A stretch of DNA of 32,603 nt from Desulfovibrio sp. (lineage in GTDB: Bacteria > Bacillota > Dethiobacteria > DTU022): NCBI GenBank assembly GCA_020060545.1, contig JAGUZX010000129.1:1-32603 (forward strand). Reading direction: 5' to 3'. The position numbers and the translations under genes are program-made. Shown here in pieces: positions 8,872 to 17,434 of this stretch. The notes beneath the pieces were generated by a model. It had not been told where the DNA came from and made no database searches. It was given only the letters and a program-made list of their open reading frames with translations. Every line of letters starts with the position of its first letter. Position 1 is the stretch's first letter.

Positions 8872-10011
8872 TTAGATCGCCCCGGGGACTGTTTTGCTGT
8901 TCTCTATTTTTTTCTCCAGCAGCAGGCCGATCTCCTGCAGCCTTGCCCCCCAGGTATTGGCGCGGGCAAAATGAACCGCCTCCCGGTACAAATCTTCCGT
9001 ATAAGCAGCGTAAGCTTCTTCGATGGCCCGGTCGACAGCGTCGCCCTGCCGGTAGACCGTGAAAAATTTTTTAAAGCGCGCCGGCCAGGGGAAAAAATCC
9101 GTGCAGACTACGGGGCGCCCGACTGAAAGGTATTCAAAGCATTTCTGCGGGAAGCTGTATTCGCTGTTGTACTTCGTGTCGTAAGGCATTAAAAGCACGT
9201 CCATCGACGCCATCACCGGCCGGATTCGGTCTCGCTCCAGGGGGCCCAGGTAGTCGACTGCCGGCGAGTTTAAAAAAAGGCGCCATGCCTCCCGTTCTTT
9301 CCGGCTCAGCCTGGACATCTCCACGACCGGCCCCGCCATCACCAGGCGGTATTTCCCGCTGCCGGCGACGGCCCGGAGCAAATCCAGGTCCAACACGTAG
9401 CGAATGGTGCCCACATAGCCGATCGTTTTAACTTTTTCCTTGCGGAACGGGAAATCGCCGGGGATGAATTCGTCCACCCCGTGGAGCGCCAGGAACGCTT
9501 TGCCGGTATGCCGGAAACGGCTGTAAAGGTTCGGCGATGTCACGACGATCAGGTCGACAATTTGCGCCAACCTGGCTTCTTCGTTTAGGTGCCGGCCTCC
9601 CCCGAAATTATCGTTGCAAAAATAGAGTACCGTTGCGCCGCGCTCCTTGAAGTATGCGGCAAAGCGGCGCGCATAATGATCGTGAATCCAGACCAGGTCC
9701 GGCTGAAAGTTATTTTTCGCCAAAAAAGCGGTTACCTGGAGCAGCCTTCTTTGATCGTTGAGGCCCCTGGATAAACGATCCGGAATAAATTTGCAGCCCG
9801 GGTAGTAAACCGTTAAATTAGCGCTTTCCGCTTTACTCCACGGCAGCAGGGTTTCACCCAGCCGGCCAAAACGGTTAACCCAGATTACCCGGTTTTCCCT
9901 GGACAGCCGGTCCATGAGGATATGTTTTTCCCGGTAGGGCTCGTCCCAAAAACTCTGGGTGACACACAATATCTTCCTGTTTTGGAGCACTTTCAGTTCC
10001 TGTTCCGGCAT
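8872..10011 (-). CDS. Glycosyltransferase, GT-B (group 1) type
   Basis: About 379 residues from the chosen start. The N-terminal domain begins RKILCVTQSFWDEPYREKHILMDRLS, with IHDHYARRFAAYFKERG later; the donor domain has IGYVGTIRY, YRLVMAGPV, YLGPLERDRIRPVMASMDVLLMPYD and PQKCFEYLSVGRPVVCTDF, including the E-containing loop of GT4-like enzymes. The frame is open to 10059, but ATG at 10011 lies one base after the TGA of the preceding rfbF gene, which fits coupled translation. The protein is presumed to act on the cytoplasmic face, building the repeat unit. Donor and acceptor are unknown. Confidence 0.8.
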   Translation of the reverse strand: MPEQELKVLQNRKILCVTQSFWDEPYREKHILMDRLSRENRVIWVNRFGRLGETLLPWSKAESANLTVYYPGCKFIPDRLSRGLNDQRRLLQVTAFLAKNNFQPDLVWIHDHYARRFAAYFKERGATVLYFCNDNFGGGRHLNEEARLAQIVDLIVVTSPNLYSRFRHTGKAFLALHGVDEFIPGDFPFRKEKVKTIGYVGTIRYVLDLDLLRAVAGSGKYRLVMAGPVVEMSRLSRKEREAWRLFLNSPAVDYLGPLERDRIRPVMASMDVLLMPYDTKYNSEYSFPQKCFEYLSVGRPVVCTDFFPWPARFKKFFTVYRQGDAVDRAIEEAYAAYTEDLYREAVHFARANTWGARLQEIGLLLEKKIENSKTVPGAI

Positions 10012-10012
10012 C

Positions 10013-10777
10013 TCACCACACTTTCCAGGGCGCTTTACCGCTTTCCCAGTATCCTTCAAGAATTTTCAGGTCCCGGTAGGTGTCCATGCACTGCCAAAAA
10101 TCATCATGGCGGTAAGCAACCAGCTCGCCGGCGCGGGCAATCCGCGACAGCGGCTCCCGCTCCCAGGCCACATCGCTTTTAATATAGTCGAGCGCCGCAG
10201 GCTCGATCACGAAAAAACCGCCGTTAATCCACCCTTCGCCCGTGAGCGGTTTTTCTAAAAACTCCGTAACCATATCCCCGTCAAAGCTGAGGCTCCCGAA
10301 CCTGGCCGGAGGGCGGACCGCTGTAACCGTCACCAGCCTGCCGCAAGCGCGGTGATGCGCAAGCAATTTCTGCAGATCAACATTGGCGACCCCATCGCCG
10401 TAAGTTAACATGAAAGTTTCCTTGCCCAGCCAGGAAGAGAGCCGCTTGAGCCGGCCTCCGGTGTTCGTGAGCAGCCCCGTATCCACCAGGTGCACATTCC
10501 AGTCCTCGTGCCCGCCGTTATGTACCGACACGCTCCCGTCCGCCATGGAGATGCTGATGTCGCCGTTCATGCAGTAATAGTCGTGAAAGTAACGCTTGAT
10601 CACCTCGCCTTTATACCCCAGGGCGACGACAAACTCTTTAAAGCCGTAAAATGCATAATACTTCATAATATGCCAGATCATCGGCCTGCCGCCGATTTCG
10701 ACCATCGGCTTGGGCCTGACCGCCGTTTCTTCGGCCAGGCGGGTGCCCATCCCTCCGGCAAGGATAACCACTTTCAT
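10013..10777 (-). CDS. rfbF: Glucose-1-phosphate cytidylyltransferase
   Basis: A 254-residue nucleotidyltransferase with the LAGGMGTRLAEET start, VRPKPMVEIGGRPMIWHIMKYY, MLTYGDGVANVD and EKPLTGEGWINGGFFV. The sequence pattern, including SVHNGGHEDWNVHLVDTG and DDFWQCMDTYRD, is that of RfbF/DdhA, which makes CDP-glucose from CTP and glucose-1-phosphate, the first step to CDP-linked deoxysugars (abequose, paratose, tyvelose, yersiniose types). Length equals the family norm. The usual partner CDP-glucose 4,6-dehydratase (RfbG) is not next to it. The start ATG at 10777 follows GGGAGGAGAA. Confidence 0.92.
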   Translation of the reverse strand: MKVVILAGGMGTRLAEETAVRPKPMVEIGGRPMIWHIMKYYAFYGFKEFVVALGYKGEVIKRYFHDYYCMNGDISISMADGSVSVHNGGHEDWNVHLVDTGLLTNTGGRLKRLSSWLGKETFMLTYGDGVANVDLQKLLAHHRACGRLVTVTAVRPPARFGSLSFDGDMVTEFLEKPLTGEGWINGGFFVIEPAALDYIKSDVAWEREPLSRIARAGELVAYRHDDFWQCMDTYRDLKILEGYWESGKAPWKVW

Positions 10778-10917
10778 TGTTAATTCTCCTCCCTTCAGCG
10801 GATGCAGCTACTACTTCGCCAGCATTAGAACAAAATCCTCCATGTTCTAAGTTTCGAGCCGGCCGTTTGCGAACTGATCCGCGGGAAAAAGCTGCACCTA
10901 AAGCAAGTGGGGCTTGA

Positions 10918-11811
10918 TCAATCTTTTTGGCCCAGCAGATACAGCCTTCGAACCAGCAAATTCTCCCGCGGCATACTTTGGAAGCTTTGATGCATTTTTT
11001 CCGGGTTAATCGGGAGGTCATCCCACTTTTCTTCTTCCGCTGAAACAACCCTGAAGCCGGCGCTTTGAAACATCTCCACAACCTGACCGGCGCGCAGCCG
11101 GTTGGTATAAAAGCCGGCGCGCTTGAATAAGGCGCTTTCCCAGACCCGCGGGCCAAACCGCAGGGAATTAAGGCCCTCGCCGAGGTGATCCTGCAAATCG
11201 ATCCGGTGCGAAGTAAAACTGCCCCTTTTGTGCGCGCGGCATAGCTCCCGCAGAAACGAACCGATCTCATTCAGGTGAATATGCTCCAGGACATCCTGAG
11301 AGAAAGAAAAGTCTAGCGAACCGCTTTCGAGAGAGCGCAGGCTTGCGATTCCACCGGTCAGGTAGGTGGTGCCGGTGGCTTGAAGCAGCTCTTCAAAAGA
11401 ACGGCAGGCCAGCAGCCGCTCCGCTCTGGTGAAGCCGGAGCCGGCCAGCTCCCGGGCAAGTCGTTTGTAGAAGGCCATATCCCGAACGGCATGCCCGCCC
11501 TGGTCCAGCAGAACCGTCTTTTTCGCACCCGCCGCCCAGGCAATCAGGCCTGTAGCCGCCGAATCACCGGGGCCGATTTCCAGCAGCGCCGCGCCCAACA
11601 GGGATACGCCACTGTGGCGCCGGTGATTTTGAAAAACAGAGAGGGCGTACCCCGCGTCATCCATACCGCCAAGTTTGAATATCCCCAGCGGCCTGAAGAG
11701 GACATGCTTATACGGTATCAGGCACAGGGCCAGTTTTACGCCCATTTTTAGCCGCCACGGCACTTTTGCTTTCAGCTTTGCACTGTTAATCGACAATACT
11801 CCTTTCTGCAA
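10918..11811 (-). CDS. Class I SAM-dependent methyltransferase
   Basis: A 297-residue protein with motif I LLEIGPGDSAATG near residue 75, DQGGHAVRDMAFYKRLA after it, and LDFSFSQDVLEHI as the motif II/III region, typical of Rossmann-fold small-molecule methyltransferases. A later segment (FGPRVWESALFKRAGFYTNRLRAGQVVEMFQSAGF) resembles sugar- or lipid-acting methyltransferases in glycan loci. It may O-methylate a sugar or cap a chain (inference). The start is uncertain: TTG at 11811 opens the frame, whereas AAAGGAG lies inside the first codons and would better serve a codon slightly downstream. A 140-bp gap separates it from rfbF. Confidence 0.75.
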   Translation of the reverse strand: MQKGVLSINSAKLKAKVPWRLKMGVKLALCLIPYKHVLFRPLGIFKLGGMDDAGYALSVFQNHRRHSGVSLLGAALLEIGPGDSAATGLIAWAAGAKKTVLLDQGGHAVRDMAFYKRLARELAGSGFTRAERLLACRSFEELLQATGTTYLTGGIASLRSLESGSLDFSFSQDVLEHIHLNEIGSFLRELCRAHKRGSFTSHRIDLQDHLGEGLNSLRFGPRVWESALFKRAGFYTNRLRAGQVVEMFQSAGFRVVSAEEEKWDDLPINPEKMHQSFQSMPRENLLVRRLYLLGQKD

Positions 11812-11871
11812 CCCCGGCCCCGTTGATCAAGCAGAGGCGATCCGCCAGGGAGCCGTATTAACCGGCGCTTT

Positions 11872-13017
11872 TTATGTTCGCTCGATGCTCCTTAAAAAGG
11901 TTCCCGTTTTTTTCACTTTCGTTGAAACGGCATCACGGTAGACGGCCATCGTTTTCGCGAGCATTTTATCAAAGGTAAAGCGCTTGGCAAATTCATCCCT
12001 GGCGCTTAACCCCATCCTTACCCTTAACTCCGGCTTCTCCAAAAGTTCCGTAAGCCGCTCGCAAAACTTTTCGACATCACCGCGGGGGATTAGAAACCCG
12101 TTTGACCCGTCAGCCACCGCTTCTTTTACTCCCCCGACATCCGTTGCCACCACGGGCAGGCCGGCCCGCATCGCTTCGAGGATGGTCAAGGGGAAACCTT
12201 CCCAGAGCGAGAGCAAAATAAAAACCTGCGCCGCGGCCAGTTTTTCGGCAACATCGCCGCATACGCCGTGGAAGCGAATGCGGCTTGAAATACCCAACTC
12301 CCGGGCCAGGGCTTCGACCTGCGGGCGTAAAGGGCCGTCCCCGATCAGATCCAGTTCCCACGGCAAATGTTGAAGGCGGTTTAATCCTTTCACCAGGGTA
12401 TAGTGATCTTTCTGTTTTTCAAACCGGGCCACCATCAATAGGCGCGGCGGGCTTTTGCCCGGATTTCCCCGGAGGGATTTTGGAATATCGGGCATTCCAT
12501 TATGGACAACCACGACCTGGTCGGCCCGGCCTACGCCGCTATTTAAGGCCAGTTCCCGGTCGTACTCCGATACCGTGATCACCCGGTCCGCCAGCGGAGC
12601 CGCCAATTTTTCGGCCCAACGGTAAAACCAGGTTAACCTTGATTCCATCCCTTCGGTAAAAGTCCACCCGTGTGCGGTAAATGTAACCGGAATATTGAGC
12701 GATCGCGCGGCCAGGCGTCCCACCCATCCGGCCTTGGATGAATGAGTCGTGACCAGGTCAGGTTTCAGCTGTTTGAGTATGGAGCGTATTTCGAATACGG
12801 CCAGGCAGTCTTTCCAGGGGTTTAAGGGGCGTACCAGCTGCTTGAGCGGCCGACAGGCGATCCCTTTATTTTGCAGATCGTCGGTAAATGGACCGGTTCC
12901 CCCCACGGTCACCAAAACATCGTGCCCCAGGGACTGCAGCCCTAAGGATAAATCACGGAGATGAACCTGAGCTCCCCCGATCAGGTCTGACCGTGTATTG
13001 ATGTGGACTATTTTCAT
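11872..13017 (-). CDS. Glycosyltransferase family 4
   Basis: 381 residues from ATG at 13017, chosen because it has GGAGAG 11 nt upstream and begins with the usual GT4 strand MKIVHINTRSDLIGGAQVHL; the frame stays open to 13158 but that extension is basic and unlike the family. The protein has THSSKAGWVGRLAARSL and FTAHGWTF in the acceptor domain, then RLLMVARFEKQKDH, LIGDGPLRPQVEAL, IRFHGVCGDVAEKLAAAQVF and the donor-binding EGFPLTILEAMRAGLPVVATDVGG (E-x7-E). It should be a retaining cytoplasmic enzyme of repeat-unit assembly. It lies about 107 bp downstream of the epimerase gene. Confidence 0.9.
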   Translation of the reverse strand: MKIVHINTRSDLIGGAQVHLRDLSLGLQSLGHDVLVTVGGTGPFTDDLQNKGIACRPLKQLVRPLNPWKDCLAVFEIRSILKQLKPDLVTTHSSKAGWVGRLAARSLNIPVTFTAHGWTFTEGMESRLTWFYRWAEKLAAPLADRVITVSEYDRELALNSGVGRADQVVVVHNGMPDIPKSLRGNPGKSPPRLLMVARFEKQKDHYTLVKGLNRLQHLPWELDLIGDGPLRPQVEALARELGISSRIRFHGVCGDVAEKLAAAQVFILLSLWEGFPLTILEAMRAGLPVVATDVGGVKEAVADGSNGFLIPRGDVEKFCERLTELLEKPELRVRMGLSARDEFAKRFTFDKMLAKTMAVYRDAVSTKVKKTGTFLRSIERT

Positions 13018-13124
13018 CACCGGATCAACTCTCCGCGCTTTTGCCTGTTGGATCTTGCTTCCCTGCCGCCTCTTCCGGCGCCAGTTGAATATCCTGGTTG
13101 ACCGGGGCCACGATGAAAGGGATC

Positions 13125-14066
13125 TTAATGCGTACCGTGCTCCGACCGCTGATACCATTCCACGACCCGTTTCAAACCTTCGCGAAATTCTATTTTCACT
13201 TCATATCCGATCAGCTCCTTGGCGGAGGCGGTATCAGCCCGGGAATGGCGGATATCGCCCGGCTTCGGGTCCATGTATAACGGGTTTATTTGTGTGCCCA
13301 GGATGCCGTTTAAATGGCGAACCAATGTGTTTAAAGAATAACTGGCGCCGCAGGCGATATTGATTGTTTCACCCCGGCCCACTTTCGGAGAGCGGCAGGC
13401 CAGGATATTGGCTTCCACCGCATTTTCGATATAGGTAAAATCACGGGTTTGCTCGCCGTCCCCGAAGATAACCGGCGGTTCGCCGCGCAGCATGGCGGTG
13501 ATGAATTTCGGTATAACCGCCGCATATTCCGAAGCCGGATCCTGGTAAGGACCGAAAATGTTAAAGTAACGCAGACCGACAACTTGGAGGCCGTATAGAT
13601 CGCTGAAAACCCGCCCGTAAAGCTCCCCGGCGTATTTGCTCACGGCGTAGGGCGACAGGGGATTGGCCGGCGTGCTTTCGGCAACCGGCAGTCTGGCCGT
13701 GTCGCCGTACACCGCGGAAGATGACGCGTAAACGATCCGTTCCACGCCCATCTCCCCGGCTGCAGCCATTAAATTTAAAGTGCCTTCAATGTTAACCTTA
13801 TTGCAGTAAAGCGGGTCGTCCAGAGAGCTTGAAACAGAAGAAACAGCGGCCTGGTGCAATATGTAGCGGACGCCGTTTAAAGATTTGCGGACAATGTCAG
13901 AGTCACAGATATCCCCTTTAATTATTTCCACCTTGGCCAACCCTTCCAGGTTCGCCTCTTTACCGGTGCTATAATTGTCCAAAACCCGCACCGCGTAGCC
14001 TTCACCGCAAAGCCGCCGGACGATATTGCTCCCAATAAAACCGGCTCCCCCGGTCACAAGGAACAA
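13125..14066 (-). CDS. NAD-dependent epimerase (GalE/WbpP-like UDP-sugar 4-epimerase)
   Basis: A 313-residue extended SDR with GGAGFIGS at the N-terminus, DNYSTGK, YASSSAVYGD (catalytic Ser region), YAVSKYAGE (Tyr-x3-Lys) and LRYFNIFGPYQDP, PVIFGDGEQTRDFTYIENAVEA and DIRHSRADTASAKELIGY. These match UDP-glucose/UDP-GlcNAc C4-epimerases of the WbpP/VipB branch. It would supply UDP-galactose or UDP-GalNAc for the polymer; substrate choice is inference. The start is TTG at 14066, directly behind GGGGGAGGGAG, one of the clearest ribosome sites in the window. Confidence 0.85.
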   Translation of the reverse strand: MFLVTGGAGFIGSNIVRRLCGEGYAVRVLDNYSTGKEANLEGLAKVEIIKGDICDSDIVRKSLNGVRYILHQAAVSSVSSSLDDPLYCNKVNIEGTLNLMAAAGEMGVERIVYASSSAVYGDTARLPVAESTPANPLSPYAVSKYAGELYGRVFSDLYGLQVVGLRYFNIFGPYQDPASEYAAVIPKFITAMLRGEPPVIFGDGEQTRDFTYIENAVEANILACRSPKVGRGETINIACGASYSLNTLVRHLNGILGTQINPLYMDPKPGDIRHSRADTASAKELIGYEVKIEFREGLKRVVEWYQRSEHGTH

Positions 14067-14227
14067 AATACTCCCTCCCCCGGCGCCTGCCGGACCCTTA
14101 CCATCCAGGCAAGCGCACCAGTTTTATATTCAACACCTTTCAATAAAATCCCTTTACCTCCAATGCGGAAAACATTTCCGCCCTGCACAGGCTGCCCCCT
14201 GGAAAGAGGCATTGATTTGACCATGTT

Positions 14228-15571
14228 TCAGGTGCAGGCCCTGATCAGGTAGTAAGCGCCCGGGGCGGCAAATAAAACCAGCAAAAAAACCGCGGCGGGG
14301 ATGAACGGAATATGGAACGAGAAAAGCACGGCAATCGCCGCGGCAAAAAGGAGCAGGTAAAAAAGATAGACCGCCCGCCTTACTCTTTTTGAAAGCGGAG
14401 GCTTGCCGGCGCCGCGGCCGGACGGCCGGATCGTGTTTTGGAAGGGCAATTTGCCCAGGAAGTGCAGCGTGATCTCTGCGGCGGGATAGATGAAAAGCAG
14501 AAAACTTCCCGGCACCAGGTAAAGTGCAAGCGGTGCATCGATCCGGAAAAGATAGAGGGCGGCCAGCGAAAAGCCCAGGAGCATCCCCCCGGTCCGGTCA
14601 AGCGGAATCACCGCAGGGCGCAGGTTGTACGGGTACAACCCCAGGCAGCCCCCCAGGACGATCAGCGCCACGCCGGCGATAAGATAACGCGCGTGCAGGG
14701 ATAAAAGCACGCCCAGGGCAACACCCATGACCGCCGTTATCGCTGCGGCGAGACCGTCCAGGCCGTCTTGCAGTTGAAAAGCGTTGCTCATCAGGAGAAC
14801 CCAAACCGCAGCCAGGAAAAGCGTGAAAAAAACAGGAACCCGGTAGCGGCCAAAGTATTCTACCAGATTCAGCAGGGAGCCGCGGTTGCCGAAAACCAGC
14901 AATACGGCGGCCGACGCCTGGCCGAGCAAAAGAAAACGGCGGCCGGTAATACGGTAGTGGTTAAGCAAGCCGGTGAGAACAAGCAGTGTCACGGCGGCGA
15001 GGAGCAGCCCCACTTTTAACGTGAAGGGGAATACCAGCAGCGAGCCGGAAACAAGAAGCAGGTAGATTAGCAGGCCCCACGGCGGGGGGCGTTCCACAAT
15101 CTCCGCCGCCTTTTCCCCTTGTGTTTCCGTGGCGGGGGCGCCTTTCACTTTTGGCGCCAGCAGGCTCCCGGCCCGGATCAGAAGCAAGGCCGATGCCACT
15201 CCGGCGGCGTCCATGAGCACATCCGGGATGGCCGCGGATCGTCCCGGGACAAAACCCTGGTAATACTCATCAAATATACCGTAAAGCAACGCCATAAACA
15301 GCGTCCACCCGGCAGCGCCTCCTCTCCAGGGGGAAATCCCTCCGGACAGGGCCCGGTAAAGGAAAAAACTGAATGCGGCGTAGCCGAAGAAGTGCTCCAG
15401 GCCGAAAGGGAGCCGAATTTTCTCGAGCAGGGGGTCCCCGGCGGGCAGAGAAGACAAATAAAAGATTAGAAACATGAACAAAACGGGCGGCGCCCACAAA
15501 CAGAACTTGCGCCGGATCGAGTTTAAGCGCCCGGTCCCCGTTTCGCTTGAAGCAGGCTGTTTAAAGGTCAA
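14228..15571 (-). CDS. VanZ domain fused to a degenerate WecA/TagO-like (MraY family) domain
   Basis: A 447-residue membrane protein with two parts. Residues 28-135 form a VanZ-like domain: LIFYLSSLPAGDP, then GIFDEYYQGFVPGRSAAIPDVLMDAAG. After a hydrophilic linker (139-162), residues 165-447 align by eye to undecaprenyl-phosphate sugar-1-phosphate transferases: GLLNHYRITGRRFLLLGQ (201-218) matches the family GLLDDrfxLsxxxKLLGQ, NAFQLQDGLDGLAA (263-276) matches NAFNLIDGLDGLAA, and PLDRTGGMLLGF matches FMGDTGSMFLGF. The Asp-Asp pair is NH, one Asn is Gln, GDTGS is DRTGG, and the HxHH loop is missing. It is therefore probably catalytically inactive. Start TTG at 15571 with AAAGGAG 11 nt upstream. 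Confidence 0.8.
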   Translation of the reverse strand: MTFKQPASSETGTGRLNSIRRKFCLWAPPVLFMFLIFYLSSLPAGDPLLEKIRLPFGLEHFFGYAAFSFFLYRALSGGISPWRGGAAGWTLFMALLYGIFDEYYQGFVPGRSAAIPDVLMDAAGVASALLLIRAGSLLAPKVKGAPATETQGEKAAEIVERPPPWGLLIYLLLVSGSLLVFPFTLKVGLLLAAVTLLVLTGLLNHYRITGRRFLLLGQASAAVLLVFGNRGSLLNLVEYFGRYRVPVFFTLFLAAVWVLLMSNAFQLQDGLDGLAAAITAVMGVALGVLLSLHARYLIAGVALIVLGGCLGLYPYNLRPAVIPLDRTGGMLLGFSLAALYLFRIDAPLALYLVPGSFLLFIYPAAEITLHFLGKLPFQNTIRPSGRGAGKPPLSKRVRRAVYLFYLLLFAAAIAVLFSFHIPFIPAAVFLLVLFAAPGAYYLIRACT

Positions 15572-15592
15572 TTAATTAAGCTCCTTTATGGC

Positions 15593-16117
15593 CTAACTGC
15601 GGAAGAACAACGAGTTAATGTTCGATGTGGCGGTCCTGGCCTTACTTTTAACCAGCTCCACCGATTCCAGTTCCGCCTCGCTCAGATCCCCCCGGGCGTT
15701 GACTATTAACTCCAGCACTTCAACCAGCGCCTCGCTGGCCGAGATCATCTCTTTCACCGCGGCGGTCAGCGCTTCGCCCTCGATGATCCATTCCGCTTCT
15801 CCCCTTTTTACCGGAACGGTCCAGTTGGCCATCTCTTCATATGACGGAAAATTGTGGTCTAAATGTTCGCGGCTGATCCAGAGAAGGGTCTCTTTCCGCT
15901 CTTCCAACCATTCGATCCGCTCCTGGTCGCTCATGTCCCTGGCCCATACATCAAGGTCGAAAAGGGCCGCACTGACAGCCTGGACGATCTCTTCGACGTA
16001 TGCATTCACGGCCAGAAAAGCCTCGCGGTCAAGCTTTCCTTTCAGGCCGCACCCGGCCGGCAGCAGGAAAAGCGGCAAAAGGGTTAAAGTAAATGCGAAC
16101 AGGCCCAGCTTTTTCAT
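15593..16117 (-). CDS. Small putative lipoprotein of unknown function
   Basis: 174 residues from ATG at 16117, which has GGGAGGT 8 nt upstream. The protein starts MKKLGLF, followed by a hydrophobic stretch and LLPAGCG, a near-consensus lipobox, so Cys at about residue 23 should be lipid-modified and the protein anchored outside the membrane. The rest is helical and acidic (LDREAFLAVNAYVEEIVQAV, WLEERKETLLWI, EALVEVLELIVNARGDLSEAELESVEL). I do not recognise the family. It is 21 nt upstream of the VanZ-fusion gene and probably co-transcribed; it is divergent from the deacetylase gene. Confidence 0.7.
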   Translation of the reverse strand: MKKLGLFAFTLTLLPLFLLPAGCGLKGKLDREAFLAVNAYVEEIVQAVSAALFDLDVWARDMSDQERIEWLEERKETLLWISREHLDHNFPSYEEMANWTVPVKRGEAEWIIEGEALTAAVKEMISASEALVEVLELIVNARGDLSEAELESVELVKSKARTATSNINSLFFRS

Positions 16118-16291
16118 GCAGCTTACCTCCCGGCAAGACGAAAGTCCGTTATTTCCCCTTGCTTTCAAAGATACTGCTCCGCCCTGATTTCACTGGGTTC
16201 GACATTTTCTCCCAAGTTTCCTGCAACATGCTGACACTTCATCCGGCGGCGATTCCAGACCGGCATTTTCCACGGTATTTTCCTCATTGTC

Positions 16292-16320
16292 ATAACACGT
16301 TTTTAACCATAAGATATAAT
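16292..16320 (+). promoter_or_regulatory. Putative sigma-A promoter of the deacetylase gene
   Basis: ATAACA (16292-16297, four of six matches to TTGACA), a 17-nt spacer, and a perfect TATAAT (16315-16320). Transcription would start near 16327, about 45-50 nt before the coding start. It sits in the divergent region between the deacetylase and the lipoprotein gene. Confidence 0.6.
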
Positions 16321-16370
16321 TGCAACGAAGCGCTCTTCGTAACAACGAAAATCGAATCGGGACGGGAGGT

Positions 16371-17402
16371 ATGGCTTTGGGGAAATGCATCGGCCTTGGC
16401 AAGCTTTATTTGATGCCCGTTTGCCTCTTGGCGGGAGCGTTGATTTTACACGGGTGCGCCGCCGGTTCCGGCGCCGGCCCCGGTGCGGGGGGTGCACCGC
16501 CCGGTGAAAGTGCGGGGTTAACCGCAAATACAGTCAAGCACGAACCGGCAGTAACCGAGGGACAGGAAATTATAATCCCGCTGCCGGTCAACCGAGATAC
16601 GCCTTCCTCCCGGGTTGTCGACAGGGGGCTGAGCCAATCCGCTGAAAAACGCATCGCCCTTACCTTCGATCTGGGGTGCCTCAGGGAAAGAAAAGCGGCG
16701 CCCGCTTCTGAACTTGAATGGTTGAACGAGCCGACCATCTCTCTTTTGCTGATTTTGGAGCGATACGGCGTCAAGGCGACCTTCTTTCCCCAGGGCTCCT
16801 GGTTGGAAGATCACCCCTACCTGGGCCGGGAAATCGCCAGGCGGGGCCACGGCCTGGGCAATCACTCTTACACGCACCGTTCGTTTCTCGATTTGACTGA
16901 CGCGGAAATAATTGACGAACTGCGTAAAAGCAACCGCGTCATCGAAGCTGTCACCGGATTCCGCCCTTATTATTACAGGCCTACTTTCGGCCTTTACACC
17001 GATTCCCACCTCAAGATTTTTGCCGGTGAAGGGTTCCCTTATACCATCATGTGGTCGGTTGCATCATTGGATTCGGCGAAGGTGGGTCCATGGGGCCCGA
17101 TTACACCGGCCTCTATCATCTACCTGGTGGTTGGATGGGCCGATGACGGCAAAATTGTTTTAATGCACGATCAGCCAAACACGGTCAAGGCGCTGCCCTC
17201 AATCATCCTGGCGCTGCGCCGAAAGGGGTTTACCTTCGTCACCCTCGATGAAATGCTGCCGCCGCCGGAGCCGGTCAACCCGGTTAAATATACGGTTAAA
17301 AAAGGGGATACGCTGGAGGGCATCGCCCGGCGGCATGGGGTGAGCGTGGCGGAGATTGTGGCGGCCAACATTTCGGAGAAAATCCTGGAAAAATACCGCT
17401 GA
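16371..17402 (+). CDS. Polysaccharide deacetylase lipoprotein with C-terminal LysM segment
   Basis: 343 residues counted from ATG at 16371; GGGAGGT abuts this ATG, so the in-frame TTG at 16377 (7-nt spacing) may be used. A hydrophobic leader ends in LILHGC, a lipobox with Cys 29, then a Gly/Pro/Ala linker. The NodB domain runs from about 93 to 295: LTFDLG (Asp 100), ATFFPQGSW, HSYTH (His 165 and 169), YYRPTFG, and LMHD (His 266). The second Asp of the usual TFDD is Leu, as in several Firmicute variants, so activity is uncertain. Residues 306-343 begin a LysM repeat (YTVKKGDTLEGIARRHGVS) that ends early. It is the only intact plus-strand gene and probably acts on peptidoglycan or the cell-surface glycan. 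Confidence 0.85.
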   Translation: MALGKCIGLGKLYLMPVCLLAGALILHGCAAGSGAGPGAGGAPPGESAGLTANTVKHEPAVTEGQEIIIPLPVNRDTPSSRVVDRGLSQSAEKRIALTFDLGCLRERKAAPASELEWLNEPTISLLLILERYGVKATFFPQGSWLEDHPYLGREIARRGHGLGNHSYTHRSFLDLTDAEIIDELRKSNRVIEAVTGFRPYYYRPTFGLYTDSHLKIFAGEGFPYTIMWSVASLDSAKVGPWGPITPASIIYLVVGWADDGKIVLMHDQPNTVKALPSIILALRRKGFTFVTLDEMLPPPEPVNPVKYTVKKGDTLEGIARRHGVSVAEIVAANISEKILEKYR

Positions 17403-17407
17403 TATCC

Positions 17408-17431
17408 CCGGCCGGTGCAATCACCGGCCGG
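17408..17431. terminator. Hairpin between convergent genes
   Basis: A perfect 10-bp stem (CCGGCCGGTG with CACCGGCCGG) around a 4-nt loop CAAT lies 5 bp after the deacetylase stop and 3 bp after the epimerase stop on the opposite strand. It is well placed as a two-way terminator but has no T-run on either side. Confidence 0.55.
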
Positions 17432-17434
17432 CGG

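Noticed and set aside
10638-11270. Minus-strand frame of 210 codons overlapping rfbF and the methyltransferase
   Set aside because: Out of frame with both genuine genes and low-complexity in composition.
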